DNA from: Chitinophaga niabensis
Lineage (GTDB): Bacteria > Bacteroidota > Bacteroidia > Chitinophagales > Chitinophagaceae
Direction of reading: 5' to 3'
DNA: 64,000 nt
NCBI RefSeq assembly: GCF_900129465.1
Contig: NZ_FSRA01000001.1
Coordinates: 1,550,001 to 1,614,000, forward strand
Made by a program: the position numbers and the translations under genes. Under the pieces are notes generated by a model that did no database searches, was not told the origin of the DNA, and saw nothing but the letters and a program-made list of their open reading frames with translations. Below, piece after piece: positions 8,830 through 17,339 of the stretch. The stretch's first letter is position 1, and every line of letters starts with the position of its first letter.

Positions 8830-11175
8830 TTATTCCATCCGCAACGATTTCACCGGGTTCCTCAGGGCTGCTTTTACGCCCTGGAAACTCACCGTAACCA
8901 CTGCTATGATAAGGGCCACCAGTCCGGATAGAACAAACATCCACCAGGATAGCTCTATCCGGTAGTCTGCGTCGCTCAGTAGTTTTTGCATTACAAAAGC
9001 GGCGAGGGGAGAGGCCAGTACAAAAGCTATTAATACAGGTTTCATAAAGTCTTTGGATAAGGAGAACCAGATCTTCATAATACCGGCGCCAAATACTTTG
9101 CGTATACCAATTTCTTTATTACGCCGCTCTGCGAGAAAAGTAGAAAGACCAAACAACCCAAGGCAGGAAATGAAGATGGCAAGCAGGCCCAATCCGAATG
9201 TAAGCTGCGCTGCTGCACGAAGGCCGCGGTATTCTTTATCATACTCCGCTTTCATGAATTGCAGCTCGAAAGGATAGTTGGGATTGCTTCGTTTCGCAGC
9301 TGTTTCAATCAGGCTCACCGTTTTCTGCCAGTTATTATCATTCTTTAACCTGACAAAGAAATAGCTGCCACCAGTGCCGAGGCTGATCATCATGGGGCCG
9401 GGATTAGAACTGGCTTGATTGAAAACAAAATCCTCTACCACGCCTATTACTGTTTTATCTCCCAGTTTAGTGCCGATCACAGGTTCCTTCAGGCCCATCT
9501 TTCTTACCGCTGTTTCATTGAGCAGGCAGGCGGACGTATCTGCACCATAAGCAGGATCAAAATCACGGCCTGCGGCCATTTTTAAACCTGCTGTTTTTGT
9601 CCAGTCGTAATTTACGGTGGTAACAGTAACAGGGAAGTTCTGATCATCTGTTTTGCCCGGCCATTGAATACCATCTACGCTACCGCCAAATTTGATCATA
9701 TTATTACTACCTGCTGAAATACTTTGCACGCCGGGGATCTGTTGTACCTCTGCTTTGAATAAACTAAACTTGTCGCCCATATCACCTCTTGCGGGTATGA
9801 TGATCAGGTTCTCCTTTTCATAACCCAGTGGGCGGTTTTGTATATGTTGCTGTTGCCGGAAAATAACAACAATGGAAATGATCAGGAAGATGGAGATCAC
9901 AAACTGAAAGGTCACCAATCCCTTGCGCAGAAGAGCGCCGCCTTTATTGTTGGTTACTGTACCTTTCAATACCTTCACGGGTTTAAAGTTGCTTAAAAAG
10001 AAAGCAGGGTAACTACCTGCCACCAGGCCTGTGATAATGGTAATGCCGGTTAACGCACCCAGAACAGGCCAGTTGAAAACATCAAAACTGAAATGAACGT
10101 CGGGGAGGCGGTTCACAAAGGGCAGGACCATCCTGGCCAGCAATAAGGCTAAAAGCAATGCAAGGAAGGTCATACACAATGCTTCCGCGAGGAATTGTAT
10201 AATGATCACTTTTCGTGGAGCACCTAAAACTTTACGTACGCCTACTTCTCTGGCACGGCGTTCAGAATGTGCCGTGGCAAGGTTCATAAAGTTCACGCAG
10301 GCAATCAGTAAGATGAATACTCCTGTAATGATCATCACCTTCACACCGTCTATCAATCCACCGCTTACTTTGCCATTCCTGAAACTGCCATACAGGTGCA
10401 GGTCAGCCAGGGGATAAGCAAAGAATGTAACTTTCTCAACATCTGCATGTCTTTTAACGGCCTCCTGTATTTTTTTATTGACAATAGTAATATCGGAAGA
10501 GGGCGTTAGTTCCGCCCATGTCTGGATGCTGTTGTTATCCCACCTGTTGATCCATTCGCTGTTTTCCTGTTCAAATATTTTAAAGGGTAGTACTACATCG
10601 AACTGGAAAGTACTGTTCAGCGGGATGTCTCTGATCACTGCTCCCACTTTCAGATCGTGTACATTATTATGCTGCAGTATTTTGCCGGTTGCGTTTCCTG
10701 TACCGAAGAGTTTTTTAGCCGTTCTTTCCGTGATCACTACAGATCCGGGGTCTTGCAATGCAGTAATGGGGTTGCCTTCAATAGTTTCAAAGCTGAGCAT
10801 GCGGAAAAGGTCCGGCTCAGCGTAGAAACCTCTTTCATAGAAACTGTTTTCACCGGCATGGACCATTTGCTGATTGGTGTAGGTGGTACGGGCGGCGTAT
10901 CTGATATCCGGTACATCCTCACGCAGCACAGCTGCCAAAGGACCGGCTACAGACCTGGATGTGCCAATGTCTCCACCCAACTGGTGGTTGAACATCAACT
11001 GGTGTATCCGGGGAAGCTTTGCATGGAATTTATCATAGTTCATAGCATCCCTGATCCATAACAGGAGCATAATGGTAATGGCCAGCCCAACAGCGAGCCC
11101 GCCTATATTGATGATGGAAGAAACCTTATCTTTTACAATATTCCTCCAGGATACCAGAAAGTAGTTATGCAGCAT
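8830..11175 (-). CDS. FtsX/MacB-type ABC transporter permease
   Basis: 781 residues from the ATG at 11175; an 11-codon upstream extension would need a TTG start. The topology is the double FtsX form common in Bacteroidota: TM1 (IGGLAVGLAITIMLLLWI), a periplasmic MacB-PCD domain (about 60-270), three TMs with ARRAREVGVRKVLGAP-like coupling sequence, a second periplasmic domain (about 470-640), and three more TMs with AERRNKEIGIRKVFGA. The two conserved R-E/K-[IV]-G-[IV]-R-K-V motifs are visible. Such proteins export peptides, lipids or drugs or signal mechanically, with an ATPase encoded elsewhere. No ATPase gene or membrane-fusion gene is adjacent, so the partner is unknown. Confidence 0.88.
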   Translation of the reverse strand: MLHNYFLVSWRNIVKDKVSSIINIGGLAVGLAITIMLLLWIRDAMNYDKFHAKLPRIHQLMFNHQLGGDIGTSRSVAGPLAAVLREDVPDIRYAARTTYTNQQMVHAGENSFYERGFYAEPDLFRMLSFETIEGNPITALQDPGSVVITERTAKKLFGTGNATGKILQHNNVHDLKVGAVIRDIPLNSTFQFDVVLPFKIFEQENSEWINRWDNNSIQTWAELTPSSDITIVNKKIQEAVKRHADVEKVTFFAYPLADLHLYGSFRNGKVSGGLIDGVKVMIITGVFILLIACVNFMNLATAHSERRAREVGVRKVLGAPRKVIIIQFLAEALCMTFLALLLALLLARMVLPFVNRLPDVHFSFDVFNWPVLGALTGITIITGLVAGSYPAFFLSNFKPVKVLKGTVTNNKGGALLRKGLVTFQFVISIFLIISIVVIFRQQQHIQNRPLGYEKENLIIIPARGDMGDKFSLFKAEVQQIPGVQSISAGSNNMIKFGGSVDGIQWPGKTDDQNFPVTVTTVNYDWTKTAGLKMAAGRDFDPAYGADTSACLLNETAVRKMGLKEPVIGTKLGDKTVIGVVEDFVFNQASSNPGPMMISLGTGGSYFFVRLKNDNNWQKTVSLIETAAKRSNPNYPFELQFMKAEYDKEYRGLRAAAQLTFGLGLLAIFISCLGLFGLSTFLAERRNKEIGIRKVFGAGIMKIWFSLSKDFMKPVLIAFVLASPLAAFVMQKLLSDADYRIELSWWMFVLSGLVALIIAVVTVSFQGVKAALRNPVKSLRME

Positions 11176-11321
11176 ATCGTGGTAATTGATCGGCAAGGCA
11201 TCCACCAAGAGAATGCCAGAATCATTACCTGTTATAAATCAAATGGATATGATTTGTGTAATGATAGTAAATGTCCGCTTTTAGTACATGCTGTGTTCGC
11301 TAATGGCAAGCTGCAAAAAAA

Positions 11322-11345
11322 TACGGGCGGAGTGGTCCGCCCGTA
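11322..11345 (-). terminator. Terminator for the minus-strand HMA/repeat transcript
   Basis: A perfect 10-bp stem (TACGGGCGGA at 11322-11331 with 11336-11345) and a 4-nt loop. On the minus strand it is followed by a run of seven T. Transcription from the HMA gene would end here, placing the 54-bp repeats in its 3' untranslated region. Confidence 0.8.
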
Positions 11346-11372
11346 AAAATGATGCTGATAACGCCTGTTCAT

Positions 11373-11588
11373 CCGATCGCTTTTGATCAGGAACGTGCCT
11401 TTATGCCAATCTTGTGATCCATTTTTCCGATCGCCTTTGATCAGGAACGTGCTTTTACGCCAATCTTGTGATCCATTTTTCCGATCGCCCTTGATCAGGA
11501 ACGTGCCTTTACGCCAATCTTGTGATCCATTTCTCCGATCGCCTTTGATCAGGAACTTGCCTTTACGCCAATCTTGTGATCGCCGTCA
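11373..11588. repeat. Tandem repeat, four 54-bp units
   Basis: Units start at 11373, 11427, 11481 and 11535, each exactly 54 bp, with only a few point differences between units, and end around 11588. Each unit carries three GATC sites (CCGATCGC, TTGATCAGG, GTGATCCA). Because 54 is a multiple of three, one frame stays open on each strand. On the minus strand it gives an 18-residue repeat (DWRKGTFLIKGDRKNGSQ), but that frame has no ATG or other credible start. On the plus strand the frame needs a TTG start. I regard it as a non-coding minisatellite in the 3' region of the HMA gene. Confidence 0.85.
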
Positions 11589-11614
11589 TCCTGACTAATC
11601 ACCTTCGCCTTCAC

Positions 11615-11827
11615 TCAGGAAATCTCCTCTGCCTTATAACCCACACCTTCAATCGCCTTTTTGATCTCCTGCTCACTCGCTTTCTCCAATTTTACAGTCA
11701 ATACCTTTTCCGGGCTCAACAGATCCACTTCCCATTTACCTTCTCCGGCCAGCTCATTCAATACCGGTGATACGGCAGCAATACATCCTGTGCACTTAAT
11801 ATTCGTCTTAAATTGTACGGTTTCCAT
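11615..11827 (-). CDS. Small HMA-domain metal-binding protein (copper-chaperone-like)
   Basis: 70 residues, one heavy-metal-associated domain of ferredoxin-like fold. The metal motif is I-K-C12-T-G-C15, followed by the predicted amphipathic helix VSPVLNELA and the closing strand AIEGVGYKAEEI. Proteins of this size act as cytoplasmic Cu(I) or other soft-metal chaperones. A chain starting with the Met expected before the CxxC is not seen (N-I-K-C rather than M-x-C), which is a common variation in Bacteroidota. It is an orphan here; CopA is 13 kb away. Its transcript probably continues through the 54-bp tandem repeats to the terminator at 11322-11345. Confidence 0.8.
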   Translation of the reverse strand: METVQFKTNIKCTGCIAAVSPVLNELAGEGKWEVDLLSPEKVLTVKLEKASEQEIKKAIEGVGYKAEEIS

Positions 11828-11907
11828 TTTAATATCTTTTATATACTGTAAAATTACACCTGGTCACCCGCGTCCTTATTACATAATTCCTGATTCCTTT
11901 TATACAA

Positions 11908-11954
11908 TTAGGATTTCTAAGAAGCACTTCCTATTTTTGATATGTACTACATAA
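11908..11954 (+). promoter_or_regulatory. Sialic-acid locus promoter and operator, copy 1
   Basis: A 47-bp block that matches 14112-14158 at 40 positions. It contains a weak -33 element (TTAG, 11908-11911), 20 nt, then TATTTTTG (11932-11939), a full TAnnTTTG match. The perfect palindrome TATGTACTACATA (11941-11953, central C) follows and should cover the transcription start. It sits 8 bp before the lyase start codon. The layout fits repression by a dimeric regulator; the ATGTA-N-TACAT shape resembles GntR-type sites, but no regulator gene is in the window. Confidence 0.65.
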
Positions 11955-11961
11955 TGACCTA

Positions 11962-12900
11962 ATGAAAGTATTAAGCGCAAACGGGATATATGGCAACTGG
12001 GCAACCCTGCTGTTACCCCTGAACAACGACGATAGCATCAATTATGCCCAGCTGGAGCAGGAAATAGACACCCTGATCGCCTATGAGGTAGACGGGATCT
12101 ATTCCAACGGCACCGCCGGAGAATTCTATAATCAAACGGAGGAGGAATTCGATAAAGTGAACACCCTGCTGGCTGCAAAATGCAACGCCGCAGGTATGCC
12201 ATTTCAGGTAGGCTGCTCACACATGAGCCCGGAAATATCCCGCGAAAGACTGAAACGTGCAAAGGCCCTGCAACCCTCTGCCATACAGATCATCCTGCCG
12301 GATTGGTTCATCCCCACCATGCCGGAGATCATTGATTATTTAAAGGTAATGGCTGAAGTGGCAGCACCGATCGGCCTGGTATTATATAATCCGCCGCATT
12401 CCAAAAAGAAATTGCTGCCGAAGGATTTTAAAGAGATCCTGGATGCTGGTATCCCTTTGGTGGGTTGTAAAGTCCCCGGCGGCGATGAGCAATGGTATGA
12501 AGAGATGAAACAACTGCCGGTCCCTTTCTCCGTATTTATCCCCGGCCATCATTTAGCAACAGGTGTTTCCCGTGGCGCACATGGTGCTTATTCAAATGTG
12601 GCCTGCTTAAATCCACTGTTCGCACAGCAATGGTATAACAGCATCAAAAGGGGAGAGCCTGCAGCATTTGAACTGGAAACCAGGATCCAGCAGTTTATGA
12701 ATGATTGCATTGTTCCCTATATCAGAGATAAGGGATACGCCAACCAGGCTGTAGATAAATTTATGGCAGCAGTAGGCGCCTGGAGCCCTATCAGCACCCG
12801 TTTACGCTGGCCTTACAGATGGATACCGGAAGAAGATGTGGCACTCGTCAGGGAACAATGCAGGCAGATTTTACCGGAAGTTTTTAACGTAACAAAATAA
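11962..12900 (+). CDS. DHDPS/NAL-family class I aldolase, substrate uncertain
   Basis: 312 residues, a (beta/alpha)8 class I lyase of the dihydrodipicolinate synthase / N-acetylneuraminate lyase superfamily. Visible signatures are GTAGE (50-54), the conserved Tyr in LYNPP (Tyr142) and the Schiff-base Lys in LVGCKVPGG (Lys170). It differs from the true NanA homologue further down the locus (GTNGE, YNIP, GIKYT), so it probably handles a different 2-keto acid, such as a modified or dehydrated sialic acid, or plays an accessory role. It is the first gene of the locus, directly behind the shared operator, and the sialidase start lies 6 bp after its stop. Confidence 0.8.
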   Translation: MKVLSANGIYGNWATLLLPLNNDDSINYAQLEQEIDTLIAYEVDGIYSNGTAGEFYNQTEEEFDKVNTLLAAKCNAAGMPFQVGCSHMSPEISRERLKRAKALQPSAIQIILPDWFIPTMPEIIDYLKVMAEVAAPIGLVLYNPPHSKKKLLPKDFKEILDAGIPLVGCKVPGGDEQWYEEMKQLPVPFSVFIPGHHLATGVSRGAHGAYSNVACLNPLFAQQWYNSIKRGEPAAFELETRIQQFMNDCIVPYIRDKGYANQAVDKFMAAVGAWSPISTRLRWPYRWIPEEDVALVREQCRQILPEVFNVTK

Positions 12901-12906
12901 AGCACT

Positions 12907-14031
12907 GTGCAGAAATACTTTTTAATAGCTATCGCATTCATAACATTCAGCTGCAAAACCACGCGCACCATCAGTTCCAAAGCACCGCTCTTCGATAGCT
13001 CACTGGTCTTCGAACCCGGCGGCCCTTATGCCTCCATGCGCATCCCGGCATTAGTGATCACAAAAAAAGGAACACTGCTGGCATTTTGCGAAGGAAGGAT
13101 CGGCACTGCCAGCGATTGGGCGGATATGGATATGATCATGAAAAGAAGCACCGACGGCGGAAAAACCTGGCAACCGAACGTGATCATTGCCCCGAAAGTA
13201 AGCGGGCAACCAACCAGCAACGCAACACCCATCGTGGATAAGGATGGTACCATCCATTTATTGTACCAGCGTGATTACGCCAAAGCCTATTATACTTTCT
13301 CCAAAGACGATGGCCAGACCTGGAGCGAAGCAACAGATATCACCTATGCATTTGATGCCTTCAAACCGGAATACAACTGGTCTGTATTAGCGCCAGGCCC
13401 CGGCCATGCCATCCAGATGACCAATGGACGTTTGCTCGCCGCAGTTTGGATGGCAAACCCCACCAAAACCACACCCAGGAGGGCGCATGCACCATCCTGC
13501 ATTGCCACCATCTACAGCGACGATCTGGGAAAAACCTGGAAACGCGGCGCCATCGTTTCAGATAATTCCCCTGAGTTTAAAAACCCCAGCGAAACCATGC
13601 CGATGCAGTTAAAAGACGGGCGCGTAATGCTCAACATCCGCAACGTAACCGAGATACACCGCAGAGGTGTGAGCTATAGCCCCGATGGTATCAGCGGATG
13701 GACCAAACCTGTTTTTGATGAAGAGCTGTTTGAACCCATCTGCATGGCTACGATCATAAGGTTCGGCCAGGACCTGTTATTTATCAACCCGGATAGTAAG
13801 GACACTGCAAAAGGCAACCGCAGGAACCTCACCGTAAAGGTCAGCAGCGATGAAGGGCAAACATGGCCCCTGCAAAAGGTCCTGAACCCCGGCGCATCCG
13901 GTTATTCCGATGTTGCTGTTGGGCCGGACGGTACCGTGTATTGCCTTTATGAAACCAATGCCGGCACAGGTTTCAACTATAGCATGGTGCTGAAAAGGTT
14001 CAACCGCGAATGGATCAGTAAAAAAGACTAA
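12907..14031 (+). CDS. Exo-alpha-sialidase-like lipoprotein (GH33 type, BNR repeats)
   Basis: 374 residues from a GTG start, the only start giving a lipoprotein signal peptide (FITFSC, Cys16). The RIP motif is R45-I-P in YASMRIPALV, whose Arg belongs to the carboxylate-binding triad. Asp70 or Asp73 in GTASDWADMD is the likely acid/base. Four Asp-boxes are visible: STDGGKTW, SKDDGQTW, SDDLGKTW and SSDEGQTW. The catalytic Tyr is expected in the YCLYETN strand near the end. It would be anchored in the outer or inner membrane and release terminal sialic acid or a related sugar. It is followed by a strong hairpin before the SusC promoter, which may reduce read-through. Confidence 0.85.
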   Translation: MQKYFLIAIAFITFSCKTTRTISSKAPLFDSSLVFEPGGPYASMRIPALVITKKGTLLAFCEGRIGTASDWADMDMIMKRSTDGGKTWQPNVIIAPKVSGQPTSNATPIVDKDGTIHLLYQRDYAKAYYTFSKDDGQTWSEATDITYAFDAFKPEYNWSVLAPGPGHAIQMTNGRLLAAVWMANPTKTTPRRAHAPSCIATIYSDDLGKTWKRGAIVSDNSPEFKNPSETMPMQLKDGRVMLNIRNVTEIHRRGVSYSPDGISGWTKPVFDEELFEPICMATIIRFGQDLLFINPDSKDTAKGNRRNLTVKVSSDEGQTWPLQKVLNPGASGYSDVAVGPDGTVYCLYETNAGTGFNYSMVLKRFNREWISKKD

Positions 14032-14047
14032 CCTTCCCCTGGTCAGC

Positions 14048-14074
14048 CAGCCAGCAGATCCCCTCTGCTGGCTG
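14048..14074 (+). terminator. Strong hairpin between sialidase and SusC, weak terminator
   Basis: A perfect 10-bp stem CAGCCAGCAG / CTGCTGGCTG (14048-14057 and 14065-14074) with a 7-nt loop, 16 nt after the sialidase stop. Only ATTTC follows, so it may act as a leaky terminator or an mRNA end protector rather than a full terminator. Confidence 0.55.
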
Positions 14075-14111
14075 ATTTCAATAAGTTCCCCTTACCAGGC
14101 ACAAAAAATAA

Positions 14112-14158
14112 TTTGGATTAATAAGAAATACTTCCCACTTTTGATATGTACTACATAA
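14112..14158 (+). promoter_or_regulatory. Sialic-acid locus promoter and operator, copy 2 (SusC)
   Basis: The second copy of the 47-bp block. TTTG (14112-14115), 20 nt, CACTTTTG (14136-14143, one mismatch to TAnnTTTG), then the same perfect palindrome TATGTACTACATA (14145-14157). The start codon of SusC is 32 bp further on. Having the same operator at both the lyase-sialidase unit and the SusC unit argues for one regulator controlling both. Confidence 0.65.
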
Positions 14159-14189
14159 GTACTATTAACCAAATCAATCATTTCCAGTT

Positions 14190-17100
14190 ATGAATAAAAA
14201 GCTACTCAGCTATCTCGCCGGGTATACTCCCAGGCTCTTATGCCTCCTCTCCCTATCCATCTTCCTTCTTGGTGCAGAAGCTAATGCCCAGGACAGAGTA
14301 TTGAAAGTTTCTGGTAAAGTGACAACTGAATTGGATGGACCGGTGATCGGGGCCAGCGTTAGGATCTCCGGTACCCGCCTTGGTACAGTAACTGACGCAG
14401 ACGGAAAATACCTGATCAATGTGAGCCCCACAGACTCGCTCGAGTTCTCTTATGTGGGTTACAAAACGATCCGTTATGCCGTACGGAACAGGGTAGACCT
14501 GAACGTAAAATTAGAAGCCACCGCTGGTGGTTTGAATGAAGTAAGTATTGTTGGTTACGGCCAGCAGAAAAAGATCAGCGTAATTGGTGCACAGTCAACC
14601 CTGGATGTAGACGACATCAAGTTACCCATAAGAGATATCGCCAGTACCCTGGGTGGAAGGATCTCGGGTATGATCACCACCTCAAGAGGTGGCGGCCCTG
14701 GTCAGGATAACTCCGGTTTCCTGGTTAGAGGGGTGGCTACTTTTGGTACCAGCACCCGTACGCCCCTGATCATTATCGACGGGGTGCCGGACAGGGCTTT
14801 GAATGATGTAGATCCTGAAGACATTCAGACCTTCACTGTATTGAAAGATGCAGTATCCACAGCCGTATACGGTACACGTGGTGCAAACGGCGTTATCATC
14901 ATCACCACCAAAAAAGGGGTAGCTGGTAAACCTGCTGTTAAATTTGAACTGAACCAGGGGATGACCCAATTGGTGCAGGTCCCGAAACTGGTAGATGCTC
15001 CCACCTGGATGACCTTGTATAACGAAGGTTTGACCAATAGGGGAAGACCTGCATTGTATACGGATGAACGTATAGCAATGCACAGGAACGGTACCGATCC
15101 TGAATTATATCCTAACGTGAACTGGTATGATGAGATCTTCAGGAAAGCAGGTGTAACACAAAGGGCAAACGTAAACATCAGTGGTGGTTCAGACAGGGCT
15201 ACTTACTATATCTCCGCTGGTTATTACAGGGAAACCGGTATGCTGCGCGATATTCCTTCAGATCAGAAAAGTTACGACACGAAGTCTTATTACAAACGTT
15301 ACAACTTCACCGCCAACATTGGTGTGAATGTAACCGCCACTACCAAGGTAGACCTGGGTATGGCTGCTATCATCGATAACAGGAATGGTGTTTGGGGTGG
15401 TGCAGACGTGAATGCACTCAACAACCTGTTCTTACAGGTATTACGTGTTCCTCCGCACATCATGCCAGGCAGGTATCCGAATGGCGTGTATTCACAATAT
15501 CCCGGCGGTTTCAGCAGTCCCAGCAAAATTGCATTTGACCAGGGTGCCACCAACGATTATTCCGCCACCATTCGTCCGAACTTAAGGCTGAAACAAGACC
15601 TTGATTTCATCACGAAAGGATTATCCTTCTCCGGCTTATTCTCTTTTGATATTTATACAGACGGTACAACGGCAACCACCCGTTCCGGTCCATCCGTATA
15701 CGCTACAGGCCGTGATGCGGACGGTGAGCTGATCTACCAGCTTACCCGCGATGCCAACGGGGCGCTGACTTACTATTCCGCCCGGAGTTCCACCAGGCGC
15801 ATGTATTCAGAAGCATCCCTGAACTATGGCCGTACTTTCGGTAAACATGAGTTCGGTGGTCTGCTGCTTTTTAACCAGTCTGAATACATAGACGGAAATG
15901 CCACCACCTTTACTTCTTCCGTACCATTCCGCAACCGCGGTCTTACCGGAAGGGTTACTTACGGTTATGATAACCGTTACTTCCTGGAAGGAAACTTTGG
16001 TTACACCGGTTCTGAGAACTTCAGCCCCAGTAACAGGTTTGGTTTCTTCCCATCTGCAGGGGTAGGTTACATCATTTCGAACGAGAAATTCTATGAGCCG
16101 TTAAAAGACATCATGCCTTACTTCAAAATAAGGTATAGTTATGGTTTGACCGGTAATGGTGGTTTCAGTACCCGTTTCCTTTACCTCACGCAACTGGCAA
16201 AAACAGCTGCAACCGGCTACCAGTTTGGTACACCTACTGCACTGTCTCCTGCTTACAGCGGATATGCTGAATCACAGATCGCTACAGATCCTTCATGGGA
16301 AACTTCTTACCGTCACAACCTGGGTATAGAAATGAACTTCCTGAAGAACGATCTGAAGATCGTAACAGAACTGTTCAGGGAGATGCGTAAAGGCATCCTG
16401 AGAGCAGATCAGACCATTCCCGGCCTGTCAGGTTTTGGCAGTGTGAACCCTACCCGCAACATTGGTATTGTGCTGAACAAAGGGATAGATGTAACCATGA
16501 CGTATAAGAAAACACTTTCTAAACAACGCTGGATAAACGTTACCGGAACCTTCACCTTTAACGATAACACCAACCTGCAGGACGGTCTTCCCCCGCAGCG
16601 TTATCCATGGATGGAGTGGAAAGGCAAACAGGTAGATGCTAAAACGCTGTACATCGCTGAAGGGCTCTTTAAAGACCAGGCAGAGATCGACAGGTCAGCC
16701 AAGCAAACAGGTGATATCCGCCCCGGCGATATCAAATATAAAGACCTGAACGAAGATGGCGTGATCGATGCGAACGACATTGCACGGATAGACGTGTCCG
16801 GTACACCTAAAATGATGTACGGTGTGAACCTTCAGTTTGGCTGGAAAGGTTTTGACATCGGCGCCTTTATACAAGGTACAGGAAAAACATGGCTGAGCTA
16901 TGGCATGGGAGATGGAACAACACCATTTGCACAAGGCCCTATCAGCGCAGGTTTGATGAGCATGGCAACAGACCGGTGGACAGAAGAGAATCCTAACCCG
17001 AATGCATTTTATCCAAGGATGAATACCAACCAGGACCCTAACTCCAACTACCTGAACAGTACCTGGTGGCTGAAACCATCAGACTTTGTAAGGCTGAAGA

Positions 17101-17321
17101 GTGCAGAGATCGGTTATACATTAAGTGCTACACTTACCAAACGTATTGGTATCAGTAATCTCCGTGTTTTCCTGAACGGCACCAACCTGCTCACATGGTC
17201 TAAATGGAAATACTGGGATCCTGAGCTGAACGATACCGGTACCAGTTCAACGAACTATACCCGGGGAGAATCTTATCCGAATACGAAGGCGTACAATTTT
17301 GGTGTAAGGGCTAGTTTTTAA
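14190..17321 (+). CDS. SusC/RagA-type TonB-dependent outer-membrane transporter
   Basis: 1043 residues with a signal peptide ending near ANAQ. Residues about 38-115 form the carboxypeptidase-D-like (CNA-B/DUF4480-type) N-terminal extension (VSGKVTTELDGPVIGASVRISGT, GTVTDADGKYLI, LEFSYVGYKT). The TonB-box/plug region begins around 118 (EVSIVGYGQQKK) and carries the SusC signature GTRGANGVIIITTKKG. The rest is a 22-strand barrel ending in NFGVRASF with the terminal Phe. It imports oligosaccharides together with the SusD partner 18 bp downstream. Its neighbours (sialidases, NanA, NanM) point to sialylated glycans or free sialic acid as cargo. It has its own promoter with the shared palindrome. 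Confidence 0.95.
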   Translation: MNKKLLSYLAGYTPRLLCLLSLSIFLLGAEANAQDRVLKVSGKVTTELDGPVIGASVRISGTRLGTVTDADGKYLINVSPTDSLEFSYVGYKTIRYAVRNRVDLNVKLEATAGGLNEVSIVGYGQQKKISVIGAQSTLDVDDIKLPIRDIASTLGGRISGMITTSRGGGPGQDNSGFLVRGVATFGTSTRTPLIIIDGVPDRALNDVDPEDIQTFTVLKDAVSTAVYGTRGANGVIIITTKKGVAGKPAVKFELNQGMTQLVQVPKLVDAPTWMTLYNEGLTNRGRPALYTDERIAMHRNGTDPELYPNVNWYDEIFRKAGVTQRANVNISGGSDRATYYISAGYYRETGMLRDIPSDQKSYDTKSYYKRYNFTANIGVNVTATTKVDLGMAAIIDNRNGVWGGADVNALNNLFLQVLRVPPHIMPGRYPNGVYSQYPGGFSSPSKIAFDQGATNDYSATIRPNLRLKQDLDFITKGLSFSGLFSFDIYTDGTTATTRSGPSVYATGRDADGELIYQLTRDANGALTYYSARSSTRRMYSEASLNYGRTFGKHEFGGLLLFNQSEYIDGNATTFTSSVPFRNRGLTGRVTYGYDNRYFLEGNFGYTGSENFSPSNRFGFFPSAGVGYIISNEKFYEPLKDIMPYFKIRYSYGLTGNGGFSTRFLYLTQLAKTAATGYQFGTPTALSPAYSGYAESQIATDPSWETSYRHNLGIEMNFLKNDLKIVTELFREMRKGILRADQTIPGLSGFGSVNPTRNIGIVLNKGIDVTMTYKKTLSKQRWINVTGTFTFNDNTNLQDGLPPQRYPWMEWKGKQVDAKTLYIAEGLFKDQAEIDRSAKQTGDIRPGDIKYKDLNEDGVIDANDIARIDVSGTPKMMYGVNLQFGWKGFDIGAFIQGTGKTWLSYGMGDGTTPFAQGPISAGLMSMATDRWTEENPNPNAFYPRMNTNQDPNSNYLNSTWWLKPSDFVRLKSAEIGYTLSATLTKRIGISNLRVFLNGTNLLTWSKWKYWDPELNDTGTSSTNYTRGESYPNTKAYNFGVRASF

Positions 17322-17339
17322 TATCATAAGAATACTATC

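Noticed and set aside
11373..11588. Possible CRISPR-like array
   Set aside because: The repeats are directly contiguous 54-bp units with no unique spacers and there are no cas genes.
11383..11598. 71-codon plus-strand frame through the tandem repeats
   Set aside because: It needs a TTG start, consists only of the repeat and lies opposite the probable 3' untranslated region of the HMA gene.
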